Assembly (NCBI GenBank): GCA_017408735.1
Contig: JAFQUB010000010.1
Coordinates: 1 to 64,000 of the forward strand
DNA length: 64,000 nt
Source: Lachnospiraceae bacterium
Lineage (GTDB): Bacteria > Bacillota > Clostridia > Lachnospirales > Lachnospiraceae
Reading direction: 5' to 3'
How positions within the stretch are numbered: the stretch's first letter is position 1; each line of letters starts with the position of its first letter. This document shows positions 17,912 to 26,179 of the stretch, piece after piece. Made by a program: the position numbers and the translations under genes. The notes beneath the pieces are model-generated. The model was not told the origin of the DNA, did not search any database, and saw only the letters and a program-made list of their open reading frames with translations.

Positions 17912-18520
17912 ATGGAAGAATTAGTGCAGAAAATTATAGAAGTGGAATGGAACCAGTTTCAGATGGTAAAAAACGAAGGTGGTCGTGCGGCATGTCAGGA
18001 TGACTGGAATACTTTTCAATTGATGCGAGAAAGTCAGTTTATCAACTGGCCATTGGAAATCTTAGAAAGTTATGCAAAAGATTTGATGGCAGCCATGGAC
18101 AATAACTGGAATTTGATTTTTGAGAAATACACCCGAATGATGAAAAGTACAGCACCGGAAAAGTATAAGTCATTGGAGCATATCCTGCCGGCCTTAAGTC
18201 CTGAGCGGATAGAACGAATGGAAAAAATTATTGCAATTCAGGTAAAGTGGATGGAAGAATTTGCTGATAAATATCCAAACCTGATGAGCGAAGCCAGATA
18301 TATTCATACCCATGAAGACGGTGAATATGAAACTTCCTCAGAAACTTATCTTAGAGGAGAGTTGGCAAGCTATTCCGAAGCAACAGAAAAGCTGTACGGC
18401 GCTTTTGTGGAAAAACTACTAAAAGAGGGAAAAAATTTGACACAGATGACTTACGATTATATGGTAAAACGATATGGTTATGAATCCATTGAGGATGCAG
18501 AAGAAAAAATGAAGAAATAG
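17912..18520 (+). CDS. DUF4125 family protein
   Basis: A 202-residue, highly helical, acidic cytoplasmic protein. The family pattern is WNQFQMVKNEGGRAACQDDWNTFQLMRESQF near the start and the ETYLRGELASYSEATE segment near residue 145. No catalytic motif is evident. It follows DUF4037 by 38 bases and precedes the dGTPase gene by 10 bases, suggesting one operon from 16039 to at least 20985. Confidence 0.8.
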   Translation: MEELVQKIIEVEWNQFQMVKNEGGRAACQDDWNTFQLMRESQFINWPLEILESYAKDLMAAMDNNWNLIFEKYTRMMKSTAPEKYKSLEHILPALSPERIERMEKIIAIQVKWMEEFADKYPNLMSEARYIHTHEDGEYETSSETYLRGELASYSEATEKLYGAFVEKLLKEGKNLTQMTYDYMVKRYGYESIEDAEEKMKK

Positions 18521-18530
18521 AGGAAATAGT

Positions 18531-19958
18531 ATGGAGTGGAATCAATTATTATCAGGGGATCGTATACGTCAGTATACACATAAAAATGAAAAAGATTATC
18601 GCAGTGAATTTGAGAAGGACTACCATCGAATTATTGTCAGTGCGTCCTTTCGAAGACTTCAGGACAAAACACAGGTGTTTCCATTGGATAAAAGCGATTT
18701 TATAAGAACACGCCTGACCCATTCTATGGAGGTGTCATCCATTGGAAAGTCTTTTGGAAAAGCGGTGTATCATCGAATCAAAGAATATAATCCAAATGCC
18801 CGGATAGAGGAAGCGCAGGCGGTGGAAATTGGTGATGTATTATTAAGTGCAGGCTTAATTCACGATATTGGGAATCCACCATTTGGGCATTTCGGTGAAA
18901 ATGTAATTAGAGAGTGGTTCCGCAGTCGTCTTACGGACAAGGGACTTACCTATAAAGGAAAGCCGGTGGTTTCTTATCTGAATCCTCAGATGAAAGCCGA
19001 TTTTCTAAATTTTGAAGGAAATGCCCAAGCACTTCGGGTAGTGACAAAACTCCACAGTCTGGTGGATGCAAAAGGAATGAATTTAACCAAAGCCATTTTA
19101 AATACCATTATTAAATATCCGGTATCTTCTTTGGAAATTAACAAAAAAAGTGGTGACATTAAATATAAGAAAATGGGTTATTTCTATGCAGAAAAAGAAG
19201 TTTTTCAGGAGATTACCAAAGGAACCGGAGCAGGAAACAACCGTTATCCTCTTACTTATCTGTTGGAAGCATCCGATGATATCGCTTATAAAACCGCAGA
19301 CATTGAAGATGGATATAAGAAGGGACGAATTAGTTTTTCAAAACTGCAGTTTGAATTGGAAAACAACAAATATACAGAGCATCAGGGTGAAGATGAGTAC
19401 AAATTTCTGGAAACTGCCATCAAAGAACTGGGAATCCGTTATGAGAAGGGATTAAAGCGCAACTATCATAACGCAGAAGTGTATGCAGTACAAAACTGGG
19501 TGATTGGTGTACAGCGTATGTTAATTGAAGCTGCAACCTATTCCTTTTCAAAAAATTACGACGAAATTATGGCAGGAAAATATACCAAAGATTTGTTCGA
19601 GGGAACTTATGCATATTATCTGGCAAAAACACTGGGAGATATTGCCTACGAGCAGGTATTTCGAAGCAAAGAAATCCTGAAATTGGAGGCCGCATCCTAT
19701 AAGATATTGACCTTTTTGCTGGACAATTTTGTGGATGCGGCGCTGGTATACGATACAGAACAGCCGAAAACTCAGTTGCAGGATAAACTGATGGAGTTGG
19801 TGTCCGACACCTACAAGTATATTTATCATGTATATGCAGAAGGAAAAACAGAGGGCGAAAAACTGTATCTGCGTTTGCTTCTGGTAACGGATTTTATATC
19901 AGGAATGACTGACCATTATGCAAAAACGCTGTATCAGGAATTGAATGGAATATATTAG
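18531..19958 (+). CDS. dgt: Deoxyguanosinetriphosphate triphosphohydrolase (dGTPase), HD domain
   Basis: A 475-residue HD-superfamily phosphohydrolase that releases tripolyphosphate from dGTP or related dNTPs. The metal site is visible: His64 in TRLTHSMEVS, His111-Asp112 in LIHDIGNPPFGHFGE, and the later Asp in YLLEASDDIAYKTADIED. The FRRLQDKTQVFP motif near residue 40 is typical. Length suits the Firmicute branch. It lies within the TPR-DUF4037-DUF4125 transcript, ten bases after DUF4125. Confidence 0.93.
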   Translation: MEWNQLLSGDRIRQYTHKNEKDYRSEFEKDYHRIIVSASFRRLQDKTQVFPLDKSDFIRTRLTHSMEVSSIGKSFGKAVYHRIKEYNPNARIEEAQAVEIGDVLLSAGLIHDIGNPPFGHFGENVIREWFRSRLTDKGLTYKGKPVVSYLNPQMKADFLNFEGNAQALRVVTKLHSLVDAKGMNLTKAILNTIIKYPVSSLEINKKSGDIKYKKMGYFYAEKEVFQEITKGTGAGNNRYPLTYLLEASDDIAYKTADIEDGYKKGRISFSKLQFELENNKYTEHQGEDEYKFLETAIKELGIRYEKGLKRNYHNAEVYAVQNWVIGVQRMLIEAATYSFSKNYDEIMAGKYTKDLFEGTYAYYLAKTLGDIAYEQVFRSKEILKLEAASYKILTFLLDNFVDAALVYDTEQPKTQLQDKLMELVSDTYKYIYHVYAEGKTEGEKLYLRLLLVTDFISGMTDHYAKTLYQELNGIY

Positions 19959-19983
19959 CAGAAGAATGAGGAATGGGAGAAAA

Positions 19984-20985
19984 ATGGCAACAATAAGTTT
20001 ATGTATGATTGTAAAAAATGAAGAACGTGTGTTGGAACGGTGCCTGGAGTGTATCAAAGACCTTATGGATGAAATTATTATAGTAGACACAGGCTCTACA
20101 GACCGCACTAAAGAAATTGCGTACAAATATACCGACAAGGTTTACGATTACCAGTGGCAGGATGATTTTGCGGCGGCTAGAAATTTTTCTTTTTCTAAAG
20201 CCACCAAGGAGTATATCTATGTGGCAGATGCAGATGAAATTATAGATGAAGAAAATCAAAGACGTTTTGCACTATTAAAGGAAGCTATGCTTCCGGAAGT
20301 GGAAATTGTGCAAATGAAATATACCAATCAGTTAGAACAGGGAAGTGTGTACAATTTTGACTGTGAATACCGAGGAAAATTATATAAAAGGCTCCGAACA
20401 TTTCAATGGATTGACCCTATCCATGAAACGGTAAATCTGGAGCCGGTTGTATTTGATTCCGATGTGGAAATTATACATAAGCCTTTGGAAAAACACGACC
20501 GTAGAGATTTTGAAAATTTTGAAAAGCTGATAAACCGTAGCGAAGTATTTTCGAAAAAACTGCTGATTATGTATGCAAAAGAGTTGATGATTGCAGGCAA
20601 TGAGCAGGACTTTGAAAAGGCAGTACCATTATTCCAGAAAGTACTTCAAGAGGAAAGAAGTCTGGAAGAATACAAAGCAGCAGAATGTGTGTTGGCTAAA
20701 GCGGCAGAACAGGCAGGAGATGTGGCGACCTTTTTTACAGTATGTTTAAAAGAAGTGGCAGACAATCCACCGGCAGAAATCTGTACTATGCTGGGAGAGT
20801 ATTATCGAGGACAGAAGAATTATCAGGAAGCTGTTCTTTGGTATTACAATGCGATTCATGAGCAGGAGTGCATCTTAAATATAAAATATGCAACGACAAT
20901 TCCGGTTACCGGAATTATAGAATGCTATGAACAAAGCGAAAATTTTGAAATGGCGGCACAGTATAGGGAAATGTTAGATAATTGA
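19984..20985 (+). CDS. Family 2 glycosyltransferase with C-terminal TPR-like region
   Basis: A 333-residue cytoplasmic glycosyltransferase. The start is the ATG of MATISLCMIVKNEE, with ribosome site gggag, rather than an ATG 39 bases upstream that overlaps dgt. The GT-A fold begins SLCMIVKNEERVLERCLE, continues IVDTGSTDRTKEIA, and has the metal-binding motif ADADEI. The second half carries helical repeats like those of SunS-type S-glycosyltransferases and of tetratricopeptide proteins. The acceptor is unknown. Its location just before the FliD-like gene raises the possibility of flagellin or surface protein glycosylation, which is only inference. Confidence 0.85.
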   Translation: MATISLCMIVKNEERVLERCLECIKDLMDEIIIVDTGSTDRTKEIAYKYTDKVYDYQWQDDFAAARNFSFSKATKEYIYVADADEIIDEENQRRFALLKEAMLPEVEIVQMKYTNQLEQGSVYNFDCEYRGKLYKRLRTFQWIDPIHETVNLEPVVFDSDVEIIHKPLEKHDRRDFENFEKLINRSEVFSKKLLIMYAKELMIAGNEQDFEKAVPLFQKVLQEERSLEEYKAAECVLAKAAEQAGDVATFFTVCLKEVADNPPAEICTMLGEYYRGQKNYQEAVLWYYNAIHEQECILNIKYATTIPVTGIIECYEQSENFEMAAQYREMLDN

Positions 20986-21002
20986 TGTACTGTTGTATAA
21001 AA

Positions 21003-21026
21003 TGCATAAAAATTTGCATAAAAATT
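21003..21026 (+). repeat. Two tandem 12-base repeats (TGCATAAAAATT)
   Basis: Two perfect head-to-tail copies directly after the glycosyltransferase stop codon. The motif is loosely like an ArgR box, but no arginine gene is near, so the role is open. Confidence 0.4.
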
Positions 21027-21062
21027 CTGCGAATTTTGTGGTGCATCACAGAAAAAAGCTTG

Positions 21063-21123
21063 GTGACATTTGTTAAATAGTGTTATATACTTTAAATAAG
21101 AGAAGTTTACATAAAGCCGTTAA
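21063..21123 (+). promoter_or_regulatory. Overlapping sigma-A and sigma-28-like promoters of the FliD-like gene
   Basis: GTGACA (21063-21068), 17 bases, TATACT (21086-21091) form a housekeeping promoter. Directly after it, TAAG (21097-21100), 15 bases, GCCGTTAA (21116-21123) match the flagellar sigma consensus TAAA-N15-GCCGATAA in 10 of 12 fixed positions. Confidence 0.55.
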
Positions 21124-21204
21124 GGACGATACACACGGCTGAGTTTATACCATAATAATGAGGGAATTTGTTAGAGTGGTGCCATTGGGAAAGGGGGAAT
21201 TTTC

Positions 21205-22509
21205 ATGGCAGGAGTTAGCAGTTTATACATGAATGTATATAATAGTTATATGACATCGTATAATACTAAATCACTGACACGATATGATACGCACAAGAAA
21301 AGTGAGCTAAAAAGTATTTATAATGCCATTGTAAAATTAAACAAGGAATCACCTCTTTATAAGATTAATTTTTCACAGCAGACCCAGGAATATGCGGTAG
21401 AATTAAAAGAAGGCGCCCGTGGTCTGAAGAATGTGATTAATGATTTAACCAATGGTAACACAGAGCAGATTTTTAACAAAAAGGCAGTTTTTTCAGACAA
21501 TGATCAAGTGGTTACGGCAAAATATATCGGTGAAGATGAAAGTAATGATTCCATGATAGAAGATTTCACTGTAGAGGTGCATAAACTTGCCACACCTCAG
21601 ACAAATACAGGAAAGTATCTTACCAACTCTAATCGAAACCTGCAGAGTGGAAGCTATGCATTTAATATAGAAGTAAATGGTCTGGATTATGAATTTCAGT
21701 TTGGAGTAAAAGAGGAAGATGCAAATATTGATGTACAGAATAAACTGGCACGTCTGATAAATAATGCGAATATTGGTTTGAAAGCTCAAGTACTTACAGA
21801 AAAGACAGAATCAGCATTGCAAATCACTTCATTGGAAACAGGTGAAAAAGGTGAAGACGGGTTGATTTTCCGTGTTACAGATATTCCGGAAGGGAGTCGC
21901 GGTGTAGTGGCAAAATTTGCATTGGATAATGTGACAGAGTCTCCAGAGGATTCATCTTTTGCTATTAATGGTGTAGAAAAACATACGCATTCTAATACCT
22001 TTGTGGCAGGAAAAGTTTTTGAAATTACATTACATGGTATTAGCGCTACCGGTAATCCTGCAATGATTGGATTCAAAACAGATACAGAAGCCATTACAGA
22101 GCATATTGAAACTTTTGTTTCTGAGTATAATTCTTTTCTCGATACCGTCAGAAGTTATTCTGATGTGGAGCCGAGAAGCGAAAAACTGATTCAGGAATAT
22201 ACCGGTGTTGCCAAAGAATATATGAATGATTTGGAAGCCATCGGACTGGAGATAATGAGTGATGGAAGTATCAACATTGATAAAGCCTTGCTTACTGAGG
22301 CAACAACGGATGAAAAAACCTACAATGAGACCCTAAAAGGTATCAACGGATTTAAAAATGGCATTCTGCGCAAAGCGAATCATGCATTGCTTGATCCAAT
22401 GGAATATGTAGACAAGGTAGTACTGAATTACAAAAATCCTGGCAAGAATTTTGTAAACCCTTATGTCACATCCATGTATAGTGGAATGATGTTCAACAGC
22501 TATTGTTAA
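21205..22509 (+). CDS. FliD-like flagellar filament cap protein (orphan)
   Basis: A 434-residue protein. The N-terminus SSLYMNVYNSYMTSYN and the C-terminus NPYVTSMYSGMMFNSYC resemble clostridial FliD-related proteins, in which the ends pack as helices and the middle is beta-rich. A segment with the pattern of hook-associated protein 2 N-terminal regions (FTVEVHKLATPQTNTGKYL) lies near residue 115. It may cap a flagellar filament or be a surface adhesin derived from such a cap. No other flagellar gene is seen in the window. A sigma-28-like promoter upstream supports a flagellar link. Confidence 0.6.
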   Translation: MAGVSSLYMNVYNSYMTSYNTKSLTRYDTHKKSELKSIYNAIVKLNKESPLYKINFSQQTQEYAVELKEGARGLKNVINDLTNGNTEQIFNKKAVFSDNDQVVTAKYIGEDESNDSMIEDFTVEVHKLATPQTNTGKYLTNSNRNLQSGSYAFNIEVNGLDYEFQFGVKEEDANIDVQNKLARLINNANIGLKAQVLTEKTESALQITSLETGEKGEDGLIFRVTDIPEGSRGVVAKFALDNVTESPEDSSFAINGVEKHTHSNTFVAGKVFEITLHGISATGNPAMIGFKTDTEAITEHIETFVSEYNSFLDTVRSYSDVEPRSEKLIQEYTGVAKEYMNDLEAIGLEIMSDGSINIDKALLTEATTDEKTYNETLKGINGFKNGILRKANHALLDPMEYVDKVVLNYKNPGKNFVNPYVTSMYSGMMFNSYC

Positions 22510-22556
22510 ATATCCGGTCAGAATGAGGAATGACAGGAATTATAAATAAAAATTAG

Positions 22557-22585
22557 TTGACGTAAAGACCTAACTGTGCTATAGT
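22557..22585 (+). promoter_or_regulatory. Sigma-A promoter of rpmG-secE-nusG, nested in a terminator
   Basis: TTGACG (22557-22562), a 17-base spacer and TATAGT (22580-22585). The -10 element lies in the loop of the upstream gene's terminator hairpin. Confidence 0.8.
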
Positions 22586-22618
22586 TGAGAAGCGACATGG
22601 AAGTTAGGTCTTTTTTTT
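22567..22618 (+). terminator. Intrinsic terminator of the FliD-like gene
   Basis: Stem GACCTAACT (22567-22575) / AGTTAGGTC (22602-22610) followed by eight T. The loop contains the -10 of the next promoter, so transcripts starting there lack the left arm and escape termination. Confidence 0.85.
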
Positions 22619-22686
22619 ATGCCTAAAAATAAGAAAAGACCCAGAAGCAAAAAAACAAAATTTGAAGTAAAGCGGAGGTGGAAGTT

Positions 22687-22836
22687 GTGCGCACAAAAAT
22701 CACATTGGCATGTACGGAATGTAAACAACGTAATTACAACATGACTAAGGATAAGAAGACACATCCAGACAGAATGGAAACAAAGAAATATTGTAGATTC
22801 TGTAGATCACACACATTACACAAAGAAACAAAATAG
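22687..22836 (+). CDS. rpmG: 50S ribosomal protein L33
   Basis: A 49-residue protein read from a GTG start with ribosome site ggaggtgg. It reads [17 protein letters not shown] then [18 protein letters not shown], the L33 pattern with four cysteines in two CxxC pairs, a zinc-binding (C+) form. It precedes secE by 20 bases, the usual Firmicute order. Confidence 0.95.
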   Translation: MRTKITLACTECKQRNYNMTKDKKTHPDRMETKKYCRFCRSHTLHKETK

Positions 22837-22856
22837 TTGCTTAAAGGAGTGATAAG

Positions 22857-23066
22857 ATGGGAGAAACTAATAACGAAAAGACTTCTAGTAAGAAGAAGAG
22901 TAAGTTTACCGATCTGAAGGCTGAATTCAAGAAAATTATTTGGCCTGATAAGGCAACACTGATTAAGCAGACAACAGCGGTAGTAGCAATATCAGTTGTT
23001 TTGGGTGTAATAATCAGCGTATTGGATGTAGCTATCCAGTATGGCGTGGATTTCTTAGTAAAATAA
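22857..23066 (+). CDS. secE: Preprotein translocase subunit SecE
   Basis: A 69-residue protein: a Lys-rich cytoplasmic N-terminus, the conserved amphipathic segment FKKIIWPDKATLIKQT, and one membrane helix (VVAISVVLGVIISVLDVAI). SecE clamps SecY in the export channel. It lies between rpmG and nusG as expected. Confidence 0.95.
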   Translation: MGETNNEKTSSKKKSKFTDLKAEFKKIIWPDKATLIKQTTAVVAISVVLGVIISVLDVAIQYGVDFLVK

Positions 23067-23084
23067 GGACATAGGTGAATTGTA

Positions 23085-23600
23085 ATGGCAGAAGCAAACT
23101 GGTATGTTGTTCATACCTATTCCGGATATGAGAATAAGGTAAAGGCCAACATTGAAAAAACAATTGAAAACAGACACCTTGAAGAACAAATATTGGAAGT
23201 ACGAGTTCCAATGCAGGACGTTGTTGAGGTAAAAAATGGTGCCAAGAAACAGGTTTCAAAAAAAATGTTTCCGGGGTATGTGTTGATTAACATGATTATG
23301 AACGATGATACATGGTATGTTGTTCGTAACACCCGTGGAGTAACAGGGTTTGTTGGACCAGGGTCTAAACCGGTGCCATTAACGGAAGCAGAAATGCGTC
23401 CATTAGGAATCAAGGTAGAAGACGTAGTTGTAGATTTTGCAGAAGGCGATACAGTCGCTGTTATTGCTGGTGTGTGGAAGGATACTGTTGGAGTTATCCA
23501 AAGCATGAATTACGGTAAACAGATTGTCACAATTAACGTTGACTTATTTGGTCGTGAAACACCGGTAGAAATAAGTTTCACAGAAATCAAGAAGATGTAA
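23085..23600 (+). CDS. nusG: Transcription termination/antitermination protein NusG
   Basis: A 171-residue protein. The NGN domain starts WYVVHTYSGYENKVKANIEKTIE and includes KKMFPGYVLINMIMNDDTWYVVRNTRGVTGFVG. The KOW domain follows (FAEGDTVAVIAGVWKDTVGVIQSMN). It binds RNA polymerase and couples it to pausing and Rho or ribosomes. Length is normal. Confidence 0.96.
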   Translation: MAEANWYVVHTYSGYENKVKANIEKTIENRHLEEQILEVRVPMQDVVEVKNGAKKQVSKKMFPGYVLINMIMNDDTWYVVRNTRGVTGFVGPGSKPVPLTEAEMRPLGIKVEDVVVDFAEGDTVAVIAGVWKDTVGVIQSMNYGKQIVTINVDLFGRETPVEISFTEIKKM

Positions 23601-23640
23601 CGAGAAAAAGTATGTTATCTCGACGAATGAGATAGTATGC

Positions 23641-23668
23641 GTGGGAGGGAAAACCCCGCCAATACCAC
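23641..23668 (+). promoter_or_regulatory. Leader element before rplK, candidate L1-binding site (copy 1)
   Basis: A 28-base element opening GTGGGAGGG, with CCCCG in the middle and closing TACCAC. The outer GTGG can pair with CCAC and GGG with CCC. A second copy, 23 of 28 bases identical, precedes rplA. Protein L1 represses its own operon by binding a 23S rRNA mimic in the mRNA, so these are candidate sites. Confidence 0.55.
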
Positions 23669-23689
23669 AGATTTAGGAGGTGCCGAAAA

Positions 23690-24115
23690 ATGGCAAAAAA
23701 AGTAGAAGGTTATATTAAATTACAGATTCCTGCTGGAAAGGCAACACCAGCTCCACCAGTTGGTCCAGCACTTGGTCAGCACGGAGTTAACATTGTTCAG
23801 TTTACAAAAGAGTTTAACGCAAGAACAGCAGATAAGGGAGATTTAATCATTCCTGTAGTTATCACTGTTTACGCTGACAGAAGCTTCAGCTTCGTTACAA
23901 AAACTCCACCAGCTCCAGTATTAATTAAGAAAGCATGTAAAATTAAGTCAGGTTCCGGAGTTCCAAACAAGACTAAAGTTGCAACGATTACAAAAGCTCA
24001 GGTGAAAGAAATCGCTGAAACAAAAATGCCAGACTTAAACGCAGCAAGCCTTGAAGCAGCTATGAGCATGATTGAAGGTACTTGCAAGAGTATGGGTGTT
24101 ACAGTAGAAGAATAA
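23690..24115 (+). CDS. rplK: 50S ribosomal protein L11
   Basis: A 141-residue protein with the L11 start [36 protein letters not shown] and the C-terminal rRNA-binding domain ([29 protein letters not shown]). It forms the GTPase-associated centre stalk base with 23S rRNA. First of the rplK-rplA pair. Confidence 0.97.
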   Translation: MAKKVEGYIKLQIPAGKATPAPPVGPALGQHGVNIVQFTKEFNARTADKGDLIIPVVITVYADRSFSFVTKTPPAPVLIKKACKIKSGSGVPNKTKVATITKAQVKEIAETKMPDLNAASLEAAMSMIEGTCKSMGVTVEE

Positions 24116-24147
24116 TTCTACTCTGGATAGGAACGATTAGGAATTTC

Positions 24148-24175
24148 GTGGGAGGGCAATCCCCGTTATTACCAC
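24148..24175 (+). promoter_or_regulatory. Leader element before rplA, candidate L1-binding site (copy 2)
   Basis: Second copy of the element upstream of rplK, also 28 bases, opening GTGGGAGGG and closing TTACCAC. The conserved parts are the pairing arms; the differences fall in loop positions and in the bases before the closing arm. Confidence 0.55.
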
Positions 24176-24191
24176 TAGGAGGTTAATTAGA

Positions 24192-24884
24192 ATGAAAAGA
24201 GGAAAAAAATACGTTGAGGCTGCAAAAAATGTAGACCGCACAGTACAGTATGAAACAGCAGATGCTATCAGCATTGTAAAGAAAAATGCTGTTGCAAAAT
24301 TTGATGAAACAATCGAAGCTCATATCAGAACAGGTTGTGACGGACGTCACGCTGAACAGCAGATTCGTGGAGCTGTTGTATTACCACACGGTACAGGTAA
24401 ATCAGTTCGTGTATTAGTATTTGCTAAAGGTGCGAAAGCTGATGAAGCTACAGCAGCAGGTGCTGAATTCGTAGGTGGCGAAGAATTAATTCCAAAGATT
24501 CAGAACGAAGGATGGTTTGAATTCGACGTTGTAGTTGCTACACCGGATATGATGGGTGTTGTTGGTCGTTTAGGACGTGTACTTGGACCAAAAGGCTTAA
24601 TGCCAAACCCAAAAGCTGGTACAGTAACAATGGACGTTACAAAAGCTGTTCAGGATATCAAAGCTGGTAAGATTGAATATCGTCTTGATAAGACAAATAT
24701 TATCCATGTGCCAATTGGTAAAGCTTCTTTCACAGAAGAACAGTTAGCGGACAACTTCCAGACGCTGATGGATGCAATCAATAAGGCAAAACCAAGCTCA
24801 TTAAAGGGACAGTACTTAAAGAGCATTACACTTGCTCCAACAATGGGACCTGGTGTAAAAGTTAACACAGCTAAGTTTGTGTAA
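24192..24884 (+). CDS. rplA: 50S ribosomal protein L1
   Basis: A 230-residue protein containing the L1 motifs [26 protein letters not shown] and [23 protein letters not shown]. It forms the L1 stalk that handles exit tRNA and in many bacteria represses its own operon. Length is normal. Confidence 0.97.
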   Translation: MKRGKKYVEAAKNVDRTVQYETADAISIVKKNAVAKFDETIEAHIRTGCDGRHAEQQIRGAVVLPHGTGKSVRVLVFAKGAKADEATAAGAEFVGGEELIPKIQNEGWFEFDVVVATPDMMGVVGRLGRVLGPKGLMPNPKAGTVTMDVTKAVQDIKAGKIEYRLDKTNIIHVPIGKASFTEEQLADNFQTLMDAINKAKPSSLKGQYLKSITLAPTMGPGVKVNTAKFV

Positions 24885-24892
24885 AATAAAGA

Positions 24893-24921
24893 TTGACAAT
24901 CCAATTATAGAGTGATATAAT
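24893..24921 (+). promoter_or_regulatory. Sigma-A promoter of rplJ-rplL
   Basis: TTGACA (24893-24898), 17 bases, TATAAT (24916-24921): a perfect consensus promoter starting ten bases after the rplA stop. Confidence 0.9.
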
Positions 24922-24927
24922 ATCACA

Positions 24928-25121
24928 TGTTGTGAATACAACACTGCCGTAGACAGTAGGTGCCGTAAGGCATAAGTTGAAAACGCCTACCGAGGAGAAA
25001 CGTTCTAACATTATTTGATAGAATACTTGTGCCTCCCGGTTCGGCGGGAGGCATTTTTTATAGGCAGGAAACTGCATTTATAATTGCACGGCAGAAAATA
25101 AATTAAGGAGGTGTACGATTC
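24928..25121 (+). ncRNA. L10 leader (ribosomal protein L10/L12-binding mRNA leader)
   Basis: The leader between the promoter and rplJ carries the L10-leader parts: TGCCGTAGACAGTAGGTGCC, the later CGCCTACCGAGGAGAA, and a strong hairpin TGCCTCCCG / CGGGAGGCA (25030-25053) followed by six T. L10(L12)4 binds this fold to repress the operon; the terminator-like hairpin offers attenuation. Confidence 0.85.
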
Positions 25122-25616
25122 ATGGCAAAAGTTGAACTTAAAAAACCTATCGTAGAAGAAATCGCAGAACACGTAAATGGTGCTCAGGGCGTTGTTTTAG
25201 TTGATTACCGTGGACTTACTGTAGAACAGGATACAGAACTTCGTAAACAGTTAAGAGAAGCTGGTATTGTATACAAGGTTTACAAAAACACAATGATGAA
25301 TTTTGCATTCAAGGGAACTGAATTTGAAGCATTAGCTCCATATTTAGAAGGACCAAGCGCAATTGCAATTTCTAAAGAAGATGCAACTGCACCAGCTAGA
25401 ATTCTTAGCAATTTTGCTAAGACAGCACCGGCTCTTGAATTAAAAGCAGGTGTTGTAGAAGGAAACTTATACGACACAGCTGGAATCCAGGCGCTTGCAA
25501 AAGTTCCATCAAGAGAAGAATTACTTTCCAAATTGCTTGGAAGTATGCAGTCACCTATCAGCAATCTTGCTCGTGTGCTTAATCAGATCGCAGAATCTAA
25601 AGGCGCAGAAGCATAA
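25122..25616 (+). CDS. rplJ: 50S ribosomal protein L10
   Basis: A 164-residue protein with VLVDYRGLTVEQDTELRKQLREAGIVYKVYKNTM at its N-terminus and a C-terminal helix that holds L7/L12 dimers. It anchors the ribosomal stalk. Ribosome site aaggaggtg precedes the ATG. Confidence 0.97.
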   Translation: MAKVELKKPIVEEIAEHVNGAQGVVLVDYRGLTVEQDTELRKQLREAGIVYKVYKNTMMNFAFKGTEFEALAPYLEGPSAIAISKEDATAPARILSNFAKTAPALELKAGVVEGNLYDTAGIQALAKVPSREELLSKLLGSMQSPISNLARVLNQIAESKGAEA

Positions 25617-25673
25617 GTAGCGGATAGTATTAAGAAGAAAATAACAATTACTAATTATTGGAGGTAAAATAAA

Positions 25674-26051
25674 ATGGCAAAATTAACAACAGAAGAATTT
25701 ATTGCAGCAATTAAAGAATTAACTGTATTAGAATTAAACGATTTAGTAAAAGCTTGTGAAGAAGAATTTGGTGTATCTGCAGCAGCAGGTGTTGTAGTAG
25801 CAGCAGCTGGTGGAGACGGTGCAGGAGCTGGAGAAGAAAAAACAGACTTCAACGTAGAATTAACAGAAGTTGGTCCTAACAAAGTTAAAGTTATCAAAGT
25901 AGTTCGTGAAGTTACTGGATTAGGCTTAAAAGAAGCTAAAGAAGTAGTTGACGGAGCTCCTAAGATGCTTAAAGAAGGTGCTGAAAAAGCAGAAGCTGAA
26001 GACATCAAAGCTAAATTAGAAGCTGAAGGTGCTAAAGTTACATTAAAATAA
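25674..26051 (+). CDS. rplL: 50S ribosomal protein L7/L12
   Basis: A 125-residue stalk protein: N-terminal dimerisation helices ([18 protein letters not shown]), an Ala/Gly hinge ([18 protein letters not shown]), and the globular domain ([38 protein letters not shown]). In most Firmicutes rpoB follows directly; here about 6 kb of other genes intervene. Confidence 0.97.
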   Translation: MAKLTTEEFIAAIKELTVLELNDLVKACEEEFGVSAAAGVVVAAAGGDGAGAGEEKTDFNVELTEVGPNKVKVIKVVREVTGLGLKEAKEVVDGAPKMLKEGAEKAEAEDIKAKLEAEGAKVTLK

Positions 26052-26074
26052 TTAAAGAATAGTATTAATGTTAA

Positions 26075-26112
26075 AAGGAGAAATTTCTATCGAATCAGAT
26101 GAGTTTCTCCTT
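26075..26112 (+). terminator. Hairpin after rplL
   Basis: Stem AAGGAGAAA (26075-26083) / TTTCTCCTT (26104-26112). The T run is inside the stem only, so termination may be partial. It marks the end of the rplJ-rplL unit. Confidence 0.6.
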
Positions 26113-26179
26113 ACATTAACGGTTGATATTGTATTAAAATAAAGGGAAAATAAAAAGAGTGTAAAAAGGGGAAGAAAAA

